Numbered from the stretch's first letter, positions 14,307-23,885 are shown. The stretch is 64,000 nucleotides of DNA from Phragmitibacter flavus (GCF_005780165.1 NZ_VAUV01000007.1:1-64000), one strand, 5' to 3'. The notes: generated from the sequence alone by a model not told the origin. Program-made: numbers and translations.

Positions 14307-16874
14307 ATGCTGTTCTTGGGGCGAAAATTCGATGGTTTTAACGGGACTTTGGTCGCGTGGAGCTGGGGTGTGCTGGGTTGGATGATGATGGCGGCGGGAA
14401 CGCAGGCGCTGGTGGATCGGCCGGAATATCAGTCGGCTTTGCGGGCTTCGGCAGAGGGACAGCACGAAGTGGCGGCGGTGAGGTTTGAACGATTGTGGAA
14501 TGAAAAGGGGATGACGGGGAAGGCGAAGGTGAAAATGGCGGAGCGGTTGGTGGATGCCTGGCTGAGGTCGGGACAGGGGGATCGGGCATTGAGCTTTTTG
14601 GAGGAGACGGGTGAGAAGAATTGGACGGAGTGGGGGTTTTACCGGGGGCAGGCGTTGTTGCTGGTGCGTCGATTTCGCGATGCGGAGTTGCAGTTGAAGG
14701 CTTACCTGGAGTCAGGTGGGAAACATGCAGAACTGGCCCGGATGGCAATGGCGAAGTCGACCATTGCGCAGGGCAGGGAGAATCCGGGGAGGCGGGAGTT
14801 GCAGGATTTGATGAGTTCAAAAGACGCAGGGATGGCGCGCAGGGCCTGGCTGTTGTGGAACGAGTCGGACATTGTGGCGGGCAGGGCGGCCAATGTTTTG
14901 AAGCGACTTGAAGGGGAGAATGAGGATGAGGATCGGGAGGTGCTGTTTTTGCGGGGGTGTGCGTGGATGCAGACAGGGGAGACGAGACGGGCGCTTTCGG
15001 TGTTGAGATCGCTGGCAAAGGAAGGGGCGAAGTCGGGGATCAACAAACGGTTGAGAGATTCAGCACAGGTGCGAATGGCGGAGGCGTTTGTGTTGTTGGG
15101 GAATCCGCAGGAGGCGGAGAGGACGATGCTGAGGTTTCTCAATGAGGATGCGGAGAGCGATGCGCATGAGCCGGCCTTTGCGGTCCTGGATGGGGTGCGC
15201 ATGCCGGAATCGGAGGCTACTTTGACGTTGCCGGCGTATGAGCGATGGTCCAAGAACGAGCAGGTGCGGAGTCGGCACGCGCTGGCTTTGTATTATCTGG
15301 CGTTGAACCGGATGGAGGGGAAACGACATCAGGAGGCGATGGAGCTTTTGGAGGAGTTTTTCAGGCGGTATCCGCTGCATGAGCGAGCCAATGAGGCGTT
15401 GCGTTTGTTGATGGGGGTGCATGGGACGTTGCGCAATGATGCGCGGGTTTTGGAGCTGGCGAATGAGTGGCGCAGGCGTTATGGAACAGGGGGGGAGGAC
15501 ATGGTGGATTACCTGGCGGCGATGGTGTTTTTTGAGCGGCAGGAATTTCCGGAGGCGATGGAGTTGTTTGAGCGGGCGTCGAACACGGCGCATGAATTGA
15601 CGCTGGGGGTGCTGGCCCTTTATAACAAGGCGGTGTGTGCGACGAGGATGGGTCAGGAGCAGGTGTATCGGCAATGCATGGCGGAGTTGAGCAAGCCGGA
15701 GTCAGTGCTGCCGGAGTCGAATGCGCGCAACATGATGAATGTGCCGCGGGATCAGGCGGCGCATTTGTTGATCGAGAGGGGACTGGCGCTGGCGGCGCAG
15801 CGGGACGTGGCCGCGGAGACGACGTTGCAGGAGTTTATTGGGAAGTATCCGCAGCATCCGAGGCTGGCGGAGGCGCATCTGGCGCTGGCGGAGTTTTGTT
15901 TGTTGTCGGTGCCGACGAGGGCGCGGACGGCGCGGACGGCTTTGGATGCGGCGCAGAAGATTTCGCCGTTGCCGGAGGTGATGCTGGAGGCGCTGGAGTA
16001 TGCGCGGTTGTGGTTGTGCGAGGCGGAGGGGAATCTGGCGGAACTGGCGGAGGTGGGGAATGCGTATTTGAAGAACTGGCCGAAGTCGACGAGACGGGAT
16101 GAGGTGCGCATGAAGATGGCGCAGGCGTTTTATCGACTGGAGGATTTCGCCAAGGCGGAGGCGGAGTTTGAGTTGGTGGAGCAGGAAACGCCGGGTTCGC
16201 CTTTTGCGGAGGTGGCGTTGTTTTTTGCCGGGAAGTCAGCGATGAATCTGCCAACGGAGGGAGCGGAGCGGGCGTTGACGTTATGGGCGCAGGTGGTGGA
16301 GATGAAGGGACCGCTGGCAAGGGAGGCGCAACGGCAGCAGGCGGCGGCGAAGCGCCGGCAGGGCAAGGAGTCGGAGGCGCTGCCGGTGATTGATAATTTG
16401 CTGCTGGTGAAGGATCTGCCGGTGGAGGAGCGGCATTCCTTGTTGCTGGAGCGCGGGGAGTTGCTGGAATTGTTGGGGCGGACCGATGCGAAGCGGCTGG
16501 AGGAGGCTCAGCAGGTGTTTGAGGGGGTCGCGGAGGATGTGGCGGCGAAGCGGGAGACGCGTTGTCGTGCGTGGGTGATGCTGGCAAGGTGTTATCGGCA
16601 GGCGGGCAGGAATGCGGAGGCGCTCGAGGCTTATTACAAGGTGGTGGAGGCGTGTTTGGATTCAGTGCAGGCGGACGCGATGAATCCGTTGGAGTATCAG
16701 TGGTTTTACCGGGCGGGATTTGCCGCGTTGGATCTGATGGAGGAGGGCCGGCAGTGGCAGGCGGCGGCGGATCTGGCGGATCGCATGGTGGCGGTCGGTG
16801 GGGAGCGGGCAACGGAGGCGGAGTCGCGTGCGACGCGCATCCGGCTGGAACATTTTTTGTGGGAGGAGAAATGA
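14307..16874 (+). CDS. Secreted tetratricopeptide-repeat protein
   Basis: 855 residues from ATG 14307 (an in-frame GTG lies at 14298). A signal-like hydrophobic stretch spans residues about 15-33 (WSWGVLGWMMMAAGTQA). The remainder is almost wholly helical with repeated A-x-x-x-x-x-x-A-E-x-x-L and Y-P motifs of TPR/Sel1 type (for example E-A-M-E-L-L-E-E-F-F-R-R-Y-P and Y-R-L-E-D-F-A-K-A-E-A-E-F). Such proteins act as periplasmic scaffolds for envelope complexes. No enzymatic domain is seen. The stop codon is followed at once by a 7-bp tandem repeat. Confidence 0.8.
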   Translation: MLFLGRKFDGFNGTLVAWSWGVLGWMMMAAGTQALVDRPEYQSALRASAEGQHEVAAVRFERLWNEKGMTGKAKVKMAERLVDAWLRSGQGDRALSFLEETGEKNWTEWGFYRGQALLLVRRFRDAELQLKAYLESGGKHAELARMAMAKSTIAQGRENPGRRELQDLMSSKDAGMARRAWLLWNESDIVAGRAANVLKRLEGENEDEDREVLFLRGCAWMQTGETRRALSVLRSLAKEGAKSGINKRLRDSAQVRMAEAFVLLGNPQEAERTMLRFLNEDAESDAHEPAFAVLDGVRMPESEATLTLPAYERWSKNEQVRSRHALALYYLALNRMEGKRHQEAMELLEEFFRRYPLHERANEALRLLMGVHGTLRNDARVLELANEWRRRYGTGGEDMVDYLAAMVFFERQEFPEAMELFERASNTAHELTLGVLALYNKAVCATRMGQEQVYRQCMAELSKPESVLPESNARNMMNVPRDQAAHLLIERGLALAAQRDVAAETTLQEFIGKYPQHPRLAEAHLALAEFCLLSVPTRARTARTALDAAQKISPLPEVMLEALEYARLWLCEAEGNLAELAEVGNAYLKNWPKSTRRDEVRMKMAQAFYRLEDFAKAEAEFELVEQETPGSPFAEVALFFAGKSAMNLPTEGAERALTLWAQVVEMKGPLAREAQRQQAAAKRRQGKESEALPVIDNLLLVKDLPVEERHSLLLERGELLELLGRTDAKRLEEAQQVFEGVAEDVAAKRETRCRAWVMLARCYRQAGRNAEALEAYYKVVEACLDSVQADAMNPLEYQWFYRAGFAALDLMEEGRQWQAAADLADRMVAVGGERATEAESRATRIRLEHFLWEEK

Positions 16875-16878
16875 CAGT

Positions 16879-16916
<38 letters not shown>

Positions 16917-16961
16917 AGTTGAGTGAGCCCGGGGCGATGATTGTTACGTAATTTTTATATA

Positions 16962-17834
16962 ATGACTGAGATGATGAAGGATGAGGTGATTTATGTGGAT
17001 TCACACATGCACACGACATTGTGCAAACATGCATTTGGCGAGCCGGAGGAGTATGCGGAGATGGCGTTGCAGCGGGGATTGAAGGGGATGATCATTACCT
17101 GTCACGGGCCAATGCCAGACGGATTTTGGCCGCAGGTGCGGATGGATCTGGGGCAGTTTGAAGAGTATGTGGTGCTGGTGGAGCGGTGTCGGAAGGTCTA
17201 TGAGGGACGGCTGGAAGTGAGGCTGGGGCTGGAGAGCGATTATTTTCCGGGGATGGAGGAGTGGGCGGAGAAGCTGCATGCGATGGTTCCTTTGCATTAT
17301 GTGCTGGGATCGGTGCACTGGCAGGGGTCGGAGTATCGGGATCGGTATGGGGACACGGATGAAAAGGGGTTCAGAGTTTCGTATTTTGAGAATCTGGCGG
17401 CTTCGGCGGAGACGGGGTTGTTTGATTGCCTGTCGCACCCGGATTTGATCAAAAATTTCATGCCGGGGTTGTGGCGTTTTGAGGACTGGGAGGAGACGAT
17501 TGCGGCGTCGCTGGACCGGATTGCGAAAACGGGGGTGGCGATGGAGCTGAACACCTCGGGATTAAACAAGGTTTTCAAGGAGATGAATCCGGGGCCCCAG
17601 ATGCTGGCGATGATGGCGCAGCGGGGGATTCCGCTGGTGATTGGCTCGGATTCACACGTGCCGCACCGGGTGGGGGATCGTCATTTGGAGGCGCTGGAAA
17701 TGGCACAGCAGGCGGGGTGGAAGACGATCAGCGTGTTTAAGGATCGGAAACGTCAGGAACTGCCGATTGTTGAAGTGAGGTCGCAGTTGGTGGCTGCTCA
17801 GAAGCAGGCGCAGGAGGTGGCGGAGTCTCGGTGA
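16962..17834 (+). CDS. PHP-domain phosphatase (histidinol-phosphatase-like)
   Basis: 290 residues from ATG 16962 (TTG 16941 is an upstream option). PHP metallo-phosphoesterase motifs appear in order: D-S-H-M-H-T-T-L-C-K-H at the start, G-L-E-S-D-Y-F-P, Y-V-L-G-S-V-H-W, C-L-S-H-P-D-L-I and G-S-D-S-H-V-P-H at about 233. These supply the histidines and acids of the tri-metal centre. Closest in style to HisK/HisJ histidinol-phosphatases (histidine biosynthesis), but no other his gene is nearby, so the substrate is uncertain. Its last 98 bp overlap the convergent glycosyltransferase gene. Confidence 0.85.
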   Translation: MTEMMKDEVIYVDSHMHTTLCKHAFGEPEEYAEMALQRGLKGMIITCHGPMPDGFWPQVRMDLGQFEEYVVLVERCRKVYEGRLEVRLGLESDYFPGMEEWAEKLHAMVPLHYVLGSVHWQGSEYRDRYGDTDEKGFRVSYFENLAASAETGLFDCLSHPDLIKNFMPGLWRFEDWEETIAASLDRIAKTGVAMELNTSGLNKVFKEMNPGPQMLAMMAQRGIPLVIGSDSHVPHRVGDRHLEALEMAQQAGWKTISVFKDRKRQELPIVEVRSQLVAAQKQAQEVAESR

Positions 17835-19734
17835 GCTTGGGCTGCCACTTGAAAATGCGATAGCTGAAGAGTTCTTCGAGGCCTTTGAATTCGGCCACGG
17901 GCAGGTAGTGCCCGGACTCGCGGATGTGCTGGGTGAGGTCGGGATTGCGCTGGGTGGTGGCGGTGACTTCGCCGCAGAAGAACACAAAGAGGGGGAGTTT
18001 TTGGGAACGGGCCTCGGACTCGAGGGCGAGGAGCTCGTCGAGGTTATCGAGGACGCGAGCTCTGGGCAGGTAGCTGGCGGATTGGTTGTCGCTGACGCCC
18101 CAAGTGGCGACGAGAGAGTTGGTGGATTGTTGGTTGATCCACTGCGCGGTTTGGCGGATGGGCTGGCGGTCGTGGTTTCGTTTGAGTTGGGTGGCGTCGT
18201 GAACGCTGTAGGCGTAGGCGGCGATGATGAGGGTCAGAAGAATGGGGGCGAGAAGGCGATGGTTTCTGGCGAGGGTGGTGATGCCAAGGCAGATGAGTAG
18301 GGCAAGGGAAGGGAGGATGAATACGTAGTGCCAGACGACCATGGGGCTGTTGTTGGCGGAGTTGTGGGCGAAGGAGAGGGCGGCGGCGAGGAGGGGGGCT
18401 ACGATGGCGAGGCGTGCGGTGATGTTTTTGCAGCAGGCGGCGATGAGTCCGACGAGGGCGAGAAGGGGGATCAGAATGATGGCGAAGCCGGTGTGGAGCA
18501 GCCAGGGGGTGGTGTCGCGGAAGGCGGTCCAACTGGTGCCGAAATGCTGGTCGGGCAGGAGATTTTGATAGCCGAAACCGAGGTAGAGGGAGCAGAAGAG
18601 GTCGCGCAACCAGGCGCTGTCCATGGGATGGAGGCCGGTTTCCGCTTTGCTGAGATGGAGGAGGGCCTGGGGGATGCTGGGGGCGGCCCAGATGATGACG
18701 GGAATGGCTCCGATGAGGTTGAAGGCGATGAGGGTGGGAATGATGTTGAAGCGTCGGCTGCGGAGGAGTTCGATGAGAACGATCAAATTGGTGACGACGG
18801 CGAGGTAGATGGAGGCGGGGAAGCAGAGGAGATAGGCGGCTTCGCTGAGGCCGAAAAGCAGCCACCAGCGGATGCGGTTGGTTTGCAGGGCTTTGATGAG
18901 GCCGACGGTGTGAAGCAGGATGAAAAACATCAGTTCGCTGTAACCTTTGGCATCGGTGGCGTAGTGGACATGCCAGGGGATGAAGGCGAGCAGAATGGCG
19001 GAGGCGGCACCGAGGAGGGGGGAGCCGACTTGGGTTCCCAGCCAGGCGACGAGGGCAATGGAGGCGAGCGCGGCGAGCAGCGAAGGCAAACGCACGGCGG
19101 TTTCGCTGAAGGCTTCACGAGGTGCTCCGGTGACGGTGCGCCAGGTGTTGAGGCTTAGGCGGGTGAGCAAGGAGTCGACGAGGTGGTTGTTGATAAGCCG
19201 GTTGGAGAACAGCGTTTCCTTCCAGGTGACGGGGGTGAAGGCGAGAGTGCCGTCCTTCTGGGTTTCCCAGGCACCGTGAGCGAAACGACGCATGGCATAT
19301 TCTTCGTCATTCCAGAGACTTTGCGAGAGTCGGGGAATGCCCTGCCAAAGGCAGATGGCCATGGCGGCGAGGATGGGGACGAGCCAGAGGCGGTTGGATC
19401 GTGGCTTGGGAGCGTCGACTTCCTTTGTGATGATCTTGGGAAGCCACCAACGATGGGTGATGAGCAGCACAACAAGGATGACGGCGCTGGCGAGAACGGC
19501 CCACCAGAGGCCGATGATGATCCATTCGTTCAGTTGCAGTTCCTGCCCTTTGGTGAGGCGTTTTTGGACGGTTTTGCCCCAGGGATTTTCGGCTTCCGCC
19601 AAATAAATCAGGCCGCTGATGAGAGCCACGGCGAGGGTGGCGAGGAGCGCGGCATTGGCTTTCCCGTAGCGAAGCGGCAGATTGAGGCACCATGAGAAGC
19701 CTGGAATTCGACGGGTGGGGCGGGGTGCTGACAT
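17737..19734 (-). CDS. Membrane glycosyltransferase, GT39/PMT-like
   Basis: 665 residues with about a dozen hydrophobic helices. After the first helices comes an exposed loop with NDEEYAMRRFAHG, matching the acidic motif in the first large periplasmic loop of polyprenyl-phosphate-sugar-dependent transferases (GT39/ArnT type). A soluble domain of about 110 residues ends the protein, with a P/S-rich tail. It likely transfers a sugar from a lipid carrier to protein or lipid at the outer face of the inner membrane. The acceptor is unknown. The 3' end overlaps the PHP gene by 98 bp, tail to tail. Confidence 0.8.
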   Translation of the reverse strand: MSAPRPTRRIPGFSWCLNLPLRYGKANAALLATLAVALISGLIYLAEAENPWGKTVQKRLTKGQELQLNEWIIIGLWWAVLASAVILVVLLITHRWWLPKIITKEVDAPKPRSNRLWLVPILAAMAICLWQGIPRLSQSLWNDEEYAMRRFAHGAWETQKDGTLAFTPVTWKETLFSNRLINNHLVDSLLTRLSLNTWRTVTGAPREAFSETAVRLPSLLAALASIALVAWLGTQVGSPLLGAASAILLAFIPWHVHYATDAKGYSELMFFILLHTVGLIKALQTNRIRWWLLFGLSEAAYLLCFPASIYLAVVTNLIVLIELLRSRRFNIIPTLIAFNLIGAIPVIIWAAPSIPQALLHLSKAETGLHPMDSAWLRDLFCSLYLGFGYQNLLPDQHFGTSWTAFRDTTPWLLHTGFAIILIPLLALVGLIAACCKNITARLAIVAPLLAAALSFAHNSANNSPMVVWHYVFILPSLALLICLGITTLARNHRLLAPILLTLIIAAYAYSVHDATQLKRNHDRQPIRQTAQWINQQSTNSLVATWGVSDNQSASYLPRARVLDNLDELLALESEARSQKLPLFVFFCGEVTATTQRNPDLTQHIRESGHYLPVAEFKGLEELFSYRIFKWQPKLTETPPPPAPASEQPPTATSLQQSAVPDVSDP

Positions 19735-19821
19735 GATACGTTCGTTTGACGCCTTGAGGGGTCGCTTTTATGTTGCGCATGCCTCCCGGCAAGCAACTGC
19801 ATTTTCTCCTTTTCCATTTTT

Positions 19822-20355
19822 ATGAGCGATACCTACCATTGGGCCACCCGTTTCGGCGAACTGTTTGTCAGCTGCTGCGACGAATACGAAGAGGGCAATC
19901 AGGAGTTCGGAGAGTGGTTCGACGAGGATGATTTGATGTTTTTGGAGTCGATCGGACACACGACTCGTGAAGTTTTTGATTTTGTGGAGGACTGCTGCAG
20001 CGCAGAGGGGGACGAGCCAACGCCGGAGACGGCGCTTTTGGTGGCGGCGGTGCGACGGGATTATTTTTTGGTGGAGCAGGGCGGGGTGGCGAGCACCAAT
20101 GTGGTGAGTGCAGCTTCTCTTCCTCCGAAAGCGGCCGAGCTGGCCGGGGTGCCATGGCTGCCGCGAATCATTGCGAAGGCGGAGGCAAAATTGCGTGGCG
20201 AAATGGATCCGGACATCATGTTTGGCTGCGGCGGAGACCGGGCGTTTCTTTCCGAGGTGGGCATCCATCCGGCGGATTTCCTTCGGATGATCTGGGCGGC
20301 GAAGGGTGATCAGGACCGGGTGGTGAAGTTCGTGAAGACGGGCGAATACTCTTGA
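19822..20355 (+). CDS. DUF5069-like hypothetical protein
   Basis: 177 residues, acidic, no signal peptide. The first 75 residues are D/E-rich and helical. The C-terminal part from about 108 (V-P-W-L-P-R-I-I-A-K-A-E-A-K-L-R-G, then D-R-A-F-L-S-E-V-G-I-H-P-A-D-F) follows the pattern of DUF5069, a family common in Verrucomicrobia with a L-P-R-M-x-D-K-x-R motif and a terminal F-x-x-x-L-G-I. Function unknown. It is divergent from the glycosyltransferase gene. Confidence 0.7.
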   Translation: MSDTYHWATRFGELFVSCCDEYEEGNQEFGEWFDEDDLMFLESIGHTTREVFDFVEDCCSAEGDEPTPETALLVAAVRRDYFLVEQGGVASTNVVSAASLPPKAAELAGVPWLPRIIAKAEAKLRGEMDPDIMFGCGGDRAFLSEVGIHPADFLRMIWAAKGDQDRVVKFVKTGEYS

Positions 20356-20473
20356 TGAGGCCGTCGTTTGGCGGGGTGGTCATGCCACTTTTGGACCGGT
20401 TTGCTTTCAATAGTTTGTCACAACCCGGCGGATGTCCTACAATGGTCTTTAGCGTTCAATTCTCTTCCTCTCT

Positions 20474-21325
20474 GTGCCCAGTCATTCCCCAAGTTTCCTC
20501 GATTCACTTCCCATTGTCGACGTTGGTCGAGGTGTGAAACTGGATGGTTCCCAGTTGGTCTTTATTCTCGGTCCGTGTGTGATGGAGAGTGAGGCATTTG
20601 TGCGTGACATGGCGCGCCGCATTCACGAAATTGCCAGCGAATTGAAGCTGAAATGGATTTTTAAGGCCTCGTATGACAAGGCAAATCGCAGTGCCGGGGG
20701 CAGTTTCCGCGGACCAGGTTGCGAAGCGGGTTGTCGTTTGCTGGGGGAGATCGGGGAGGAGTATGGTATTCCGGTGACGACGGATGTTCACAGCGTGGAG
20801 GACATTGAAATTGCCTCGCAGTGGATCGATCTGTTGCAGATCCCCGCTTTTTTGTGTCGGCAGACGGACTTGATTCTGGCGGCAGGTCGCAGTGGTCGTG
20901 CGGTGAATGTGAAGAAAGGGCAGTTCCTTGCTCCTTGGGATGTGAAGAACATTGCCGACAAGCTGAAGTCGGTGGGTTGTGCAAATTTTGCTTTTACTGA
21001 ACGGGGCACGACGTTTGGGTATCAGAACCTCGTGGCGGATATGAGATCTCTTTACTGGATGCGCGAGTTGGGTTGTAGGGTGATCATGGACGCGACGCAT
21101 TCGGTCCAGCGGCCTGGTGGACTGGGCACCGCGACGGGTGGCGATGGCAAACTGGCTCCGGTGCTGGCGCGCGCGGCGGTGGCAGCGGGTTGTGACGGGG
21201 TGTTTATTGAGACTCACATCAATCCTGCCGAGGCATTGTCCGACGGCCCGAATCAAATTCCGCTCGATCAATTGCCTGAACTATTGCAACAGTTGCAACG
21301 TATCCACGAAGTCGTGACTGCCTGA
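20474..21325 (+). CDS. kdsA: 3-deoxy-8-phosphooctulonate (KDO-8-P) synthase
   Basis: 283 residues from GTG 20474. Condenses arabinose-5-phosphate with phosphoenolpyruvate to KDO-8-phosphate for LPS inner core. Motifs: F-I-L-G-P-C-V-M-E-S, F-K-A-S-Y-D-K-A-N-R-S, V-T-T-D-V-H, D-A-T-H-S-V-Q-R-P-G-G and F-I-E-T-H-I-N-P. The cysteine in GPC together with the later His, Glu and Asp are the metal ligands of the metal-dependent class, so this enzyme should need a divalent metal. It heads the LPS transport genes, 7 bp before the next ORF. Confidence 0.95.
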   Translation: MPSHSPSFLDSLPIVDVGRGVKLDGSQLVFILGPCVMESEAFVRDMARRIHEIASELKLKWIFKASYDKANRSAGGSFRGPGCEAGCRLLGEIGEEYGIPVTTDVHSVEDIEIASQWIDLLQIPAFLCRQTDLILAAGRSGRAVNVKKGQFLAPWDVKNIADKLKSVGCANFAFTERGTTFGYQNLVADMRSLYWMRELGCRVIMDATHSVQRPGGLGTATGGDGKLAPVLARAAVAAGCDGVFIETHINPAEALSDGPNQIPLDQLPELLQQLQRIHEVVTA

Positions 21326-21332
21326 TTAGCCC

Positions 21333-22064
21333 ATGAATTTTACTCGACCCATGTTCCTTCCCCTGCTGGCCTGCGCCATGCTGGTTTTTGCAGGCATGAA
21401 TTTGAGTTGGGCGCAGGAGAATGACAAGAAGACGGACGTGAAGTCTGTGAATGGGTCCACTCCAGCCAAGCCGAAAGCGAAGAAGGGCAAAGAGGTTCCG
21501 GCGAAGGAAATGGAGGAAGACATGAAACCCGTGGTGCAGGGGCTCGGCGCGTTTGGTCAGCTTCTGCCGTTGGGTCGCAAGAATCTGGATGTGCAGATTC
21601 CTTCCTTTAAAGATGGCATTCCGAGTTCGATTTTGAAGGCGGAAAGTCTGACGCGGGTGGATGATTCGATGATGACGATGGAGCAGATGGACATCTGGCT
21701 TTACGGTTCGAATCGGGATTCTGACATGCGGGTGCAGCTGCCGTTGGCGGATTACAACATGAACACGCAGATTCTAAGCAGTGATGAGCGTAGCCGCATC
21801 AGCCGGCAGGATTTTCAGATGGAGGGTGATTCGATGATTTTTGACACCGTCACCCAGCAAGGCAAGATGACGGGCAGGGTGGAGATGATCATATTTAACA
21901 CCAGCAGTCTCGTGGGGTCCAAGCCGGGGGCGGCGGACACGTCTGATGGCTCGCCTGCGGCTCCTGAAACATCTGGGCAAACACCGGAGGCTCCCGTCGC
22001 ACCTGCACCTGCATCTGCATCTGGAGATGCCTCCAAACCATCACCTTCCAATGAGAAAAAGTAA
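21333..22064 (+). CDS. LptC-like periplasmic LPS-export protein (tentative)
   Basis: 243 residues. A signal peptide or anchor spans residues about 6-27 (FLPLLACAMLVFAGMNLSWA), followed by a K-rich linker. The middle (V-Q-I-P-S-F-K-D-G-I-P-S-S-I-L-K-A-E, then I-W-L-Y-G and D-M-R-V-Q-L-P-L-A) is the kind of I-P-x-F-x-x-x-G/L-x-x-A strand pattern seen in LptC/LPS-export proteins. An A/P-rich tail ends it. Position between kdsA and lptA/lptB supports an LptC role; sequence alone is only suggestive. Confidence 0.65.
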   Translation: MNFTRPMFLPLLACAMLVFAGMNLSWAQENDKKTDVKSVNGSTPAKPKAKKGKEVPAKEMEEDMKPVVQGLGAFGQLLPLGRKNLDVQIPSFKDGIPSSILKAESLTRVDDSMMTMEQMDIWLYGSNRDSDMRVQLPLADYNMNTQILSSDERSRISRQDFQMEGDSMIFDTVTQQGKMTGRVEMIIFNTSSLVGSKPGAADTSDGSPAAPETSGQTPEAPVAPAPASASGDASKPSPSNEKK

Positions 22065-23049
22065 CTCGAACCTTTTCTGGCTTTTTTGCCTGTTAGCGCT
22101 GCCTGCGTGGTCAGCGACCGCTGAGACTGTCTCTGAAGAGGCAGCCCGCATGTTTCGTCAGGCTCAGCAGAGTGCCGATGTGGAACGGGATCTGCAACAG
22201 GGGCAGGGGGCCAATGATGCACGGGCGCAGCGTTTGTTTGTGCAGGCGCGCAATGGCCAGGGTCGGATGCCGGTGGATGCTGTGGAACAGGCCAGGCTGG
22301 ATGCGGCATCGTCCCGATTGAAGGATGCCATGTCGAATGCATCGCCTGAAGGCAAGATTCTGCTGGCACAGAACGACGCCGCTCCTGCGGCGAGGTCTGC
22401 GCTCGCTGAGAAGTTGGTTCCGGCCAATGAGGTGACGATTGCCGATGTGGCGGGAGCGAAACCTGAACCCATGCGCGCCACTCCTTTGGAAGATCCGAAG
22501 AAAAAAGTGGGAGACAGCACAGTGATCAATTGCAGCGGAGCCGCCTTTTTCGACTCCAAAGAGGCCATCGGGGTGTTTAGCGATGATGTAGTAGTTCAAA
22601 ATCCACAGTTTCACATCACTTGTGACACGCTGGAGGTGTTCATGAAAAAAGAGGGTGAGGCCAAGAAGGATGCTCCTCCGGCTCCGGCGCACGGAGCCGC
22701 CCCGGCGCTTCCAGGTGACAAACCGGCGGGCAACTCCATGGCGGATAGCGGCATCGAACGAGCCATTGCCAAGGGGCGCAAAGTGGTGATTCAGAAGCTC
22801 AACGCCGCCGGTGCGATTCAGATTGGGGTTTGCCGGCATGCGACTTACGAAGGCAGCAGCGGGGACATCATTTTGCGTGACTTTCCTCAGGTGCAGGACG
22901 GCGGCAGGGTGGTGACGGCTACGGATCGTTCAACGGAGATTATCCTCAGGCAAAACGGACAGTTTGAGACGAAGGGTCCCCACAAAACCGAGTTGTCCCG
23001 GGTGAATCCGAAGCCAGCGGCAGCAGCGGTGGCACCAGCGAATCCTTAA
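22051..23049 (+). CDS. lptA: LptA/OstA-like LPS transport protein
   Basis: 332 residues from ATG 22051, overlapping the previous stop by 14 bp, so translation is probably coupled. A signal peptide is at 1-22 (LFWLFCLLALPAWSA). A helical region of about 100 residues precedes the OstA fold, which starts near residue 150 (V-I-N-C-S-G-A-A-F-F-D-S-K-E, V-F-S-D-D-V-V-V-Q-N-P-Q, I-T-C-D-T-L-E-V-F). This matches the D-x-V-x-V ... L-x-A-D-x-L-x-V rhythm of LptA. It bridges LPS across the periplasm. The long N-terminal extension is unlike E. coli LptA. Confidence 0.8.
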   Translation: MRKSNSNLFWLFCLLALPAWSATAETVSEEAARMFRQAQQSADVERDLQQGQGANDARAQRLFVQARNGQGRMPVDAVEQARLDAASSRLKDAMSNASPEGKILLAQNDAAPAARSALAEKLVPANEVTIADVAGAKPEPMRATPLEDPKKKVGDSTVINCSGAAFFDSKEAIGVFSDDVVVQNPQFHITCDTLEVFMKKEGEAKKDAPPAPAHGAAPALPGDKPAGNSMADSGIERAIAKGRKVVIQKLNAAGAIQIGVCRHATYEGSSGDIILRDFPQVQDGGRVVTATDRSTEIILRQNGQFETKGPHKTELSRVNPKPAAAAVAPANP

Positions 23050-23078
23050 TCACCCCATTCCAAGAGCATTTATTTACT

Positions 23079-23885
23079 GTGAAGAAAACCGGAAATTCAG
23101 GAGGAGCTGGCGGCATTGCCGTTGCGAACAAGACACCTGCAACGGCTGGTAAAAGCAAGGGGGAGGCATTGCTTCACACGCATGGATTGAAGAAAGTTTA
23201 CGATGGTCGGGCGGTGGTAAACGGGGTCGACATCGAAGTGCGAAGCGGTGAGATCGTCGGACTGCTTGGGCCCAACGGTGCGGGCAAAACCACTTCATTT
23301 TACATGATCGTTGGTCTGGTCCAACCGAATGGTGGCGAGGTGTTTTTTGATGGCATCAACACCACGCGTGAGCCGATGTATAAACGGGCGCGCCTGGGGA
23401 TGGGATATCTTCCGCAGGAGGAATCCATCTTCCGCAAACTGTCCGTGCGCGACAATATTCTGGCGGTGATGGAAACGCAGAATCTGCCCGCCAGTGCCCG
23501 CAAGGCGCAGTGCCAGCAGTTGTTGGAAAAATTTGGCATCGACCATGTGGCGGACAATCTGGCGTTAACCCTTTCCGGCGGTGAAAAGCGCCGGTTGACC
23601 ATAGCCCGTTCTTTGGTGACGGAGCCGAAGCTGATTATGTTGGATGAGCCGTTCTCTGGCGTCGATCCGCTGGCGGTGGAGGACATCCAGAAAATCATCC
23701 TGATGCTTAAAGAGGCCGGTCTGGCCATTTTGATCACCGATCACAACGTTCGTGAGACGCTGGGGATTGTGGACCGTGCCTATCTGATCCACGAAGGCCG
23801 CGTGCTGTTGCACGGAACCAGGGACTACATCGTCAATCATCCGCAGGCCCGGGAGCGATATCTCGGCGAAAATTTCAGCATGTAA
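23079..23885 (+). CDS. lptB: LPS export ABC transporter ATP-binding protein LptB
   Basis: 268 residues from GTG 23079. Walker A G-P-N-G-A-G-K-T-T-S, Q-loop L-P-Q-E-E-S-I-F, signature L-S-G-G-E-K-R-R, Walker B L-I-M-L-D-E-P-F-S-G-V-D-P and H-loop I-T-D-H-N-V-R-E-T, all diagnostic of LptB. It powers LPS extraction from the inner membrane with LptF/LptG; a LptF/G-type permease is at 31640. The first 30 residues are an extra G/A/K-rich extension not found in typical LptB (about 240 aa), so a later start would be possible, though no good ATG exists before the conserved region. Confidence 0.95.
   Translation: MKKTGNSGGAGGIAVANKTPATAGKSKGEALLHTHGLKKVYDGRAVVNGVDIEVRSGEIVGLLGPNGAGKTTSFYMIVGLVQPNGGEVFFDGINTTREPMYKRARLGMGYLPQEESIFRKLSVRDNILAVMETQNLPASARKAQCQQLLEKFGIDHVADNLALTLSGGEKRRLTIARSLVTEPKLIMLDEPFSGVDPLAVEDIQKIILMLKEAGLAILITDHNVRETLGIVDRAYLIHEGRVLLHGTRDYIVNHPQARERYLGENFSM

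Noticed and set aside
14087-14341. 84-residue plus-strand frame before the TPR gene
   Set aside because: Composed of the GGATAAAGG repeats and palindrome sequence; no coding character.
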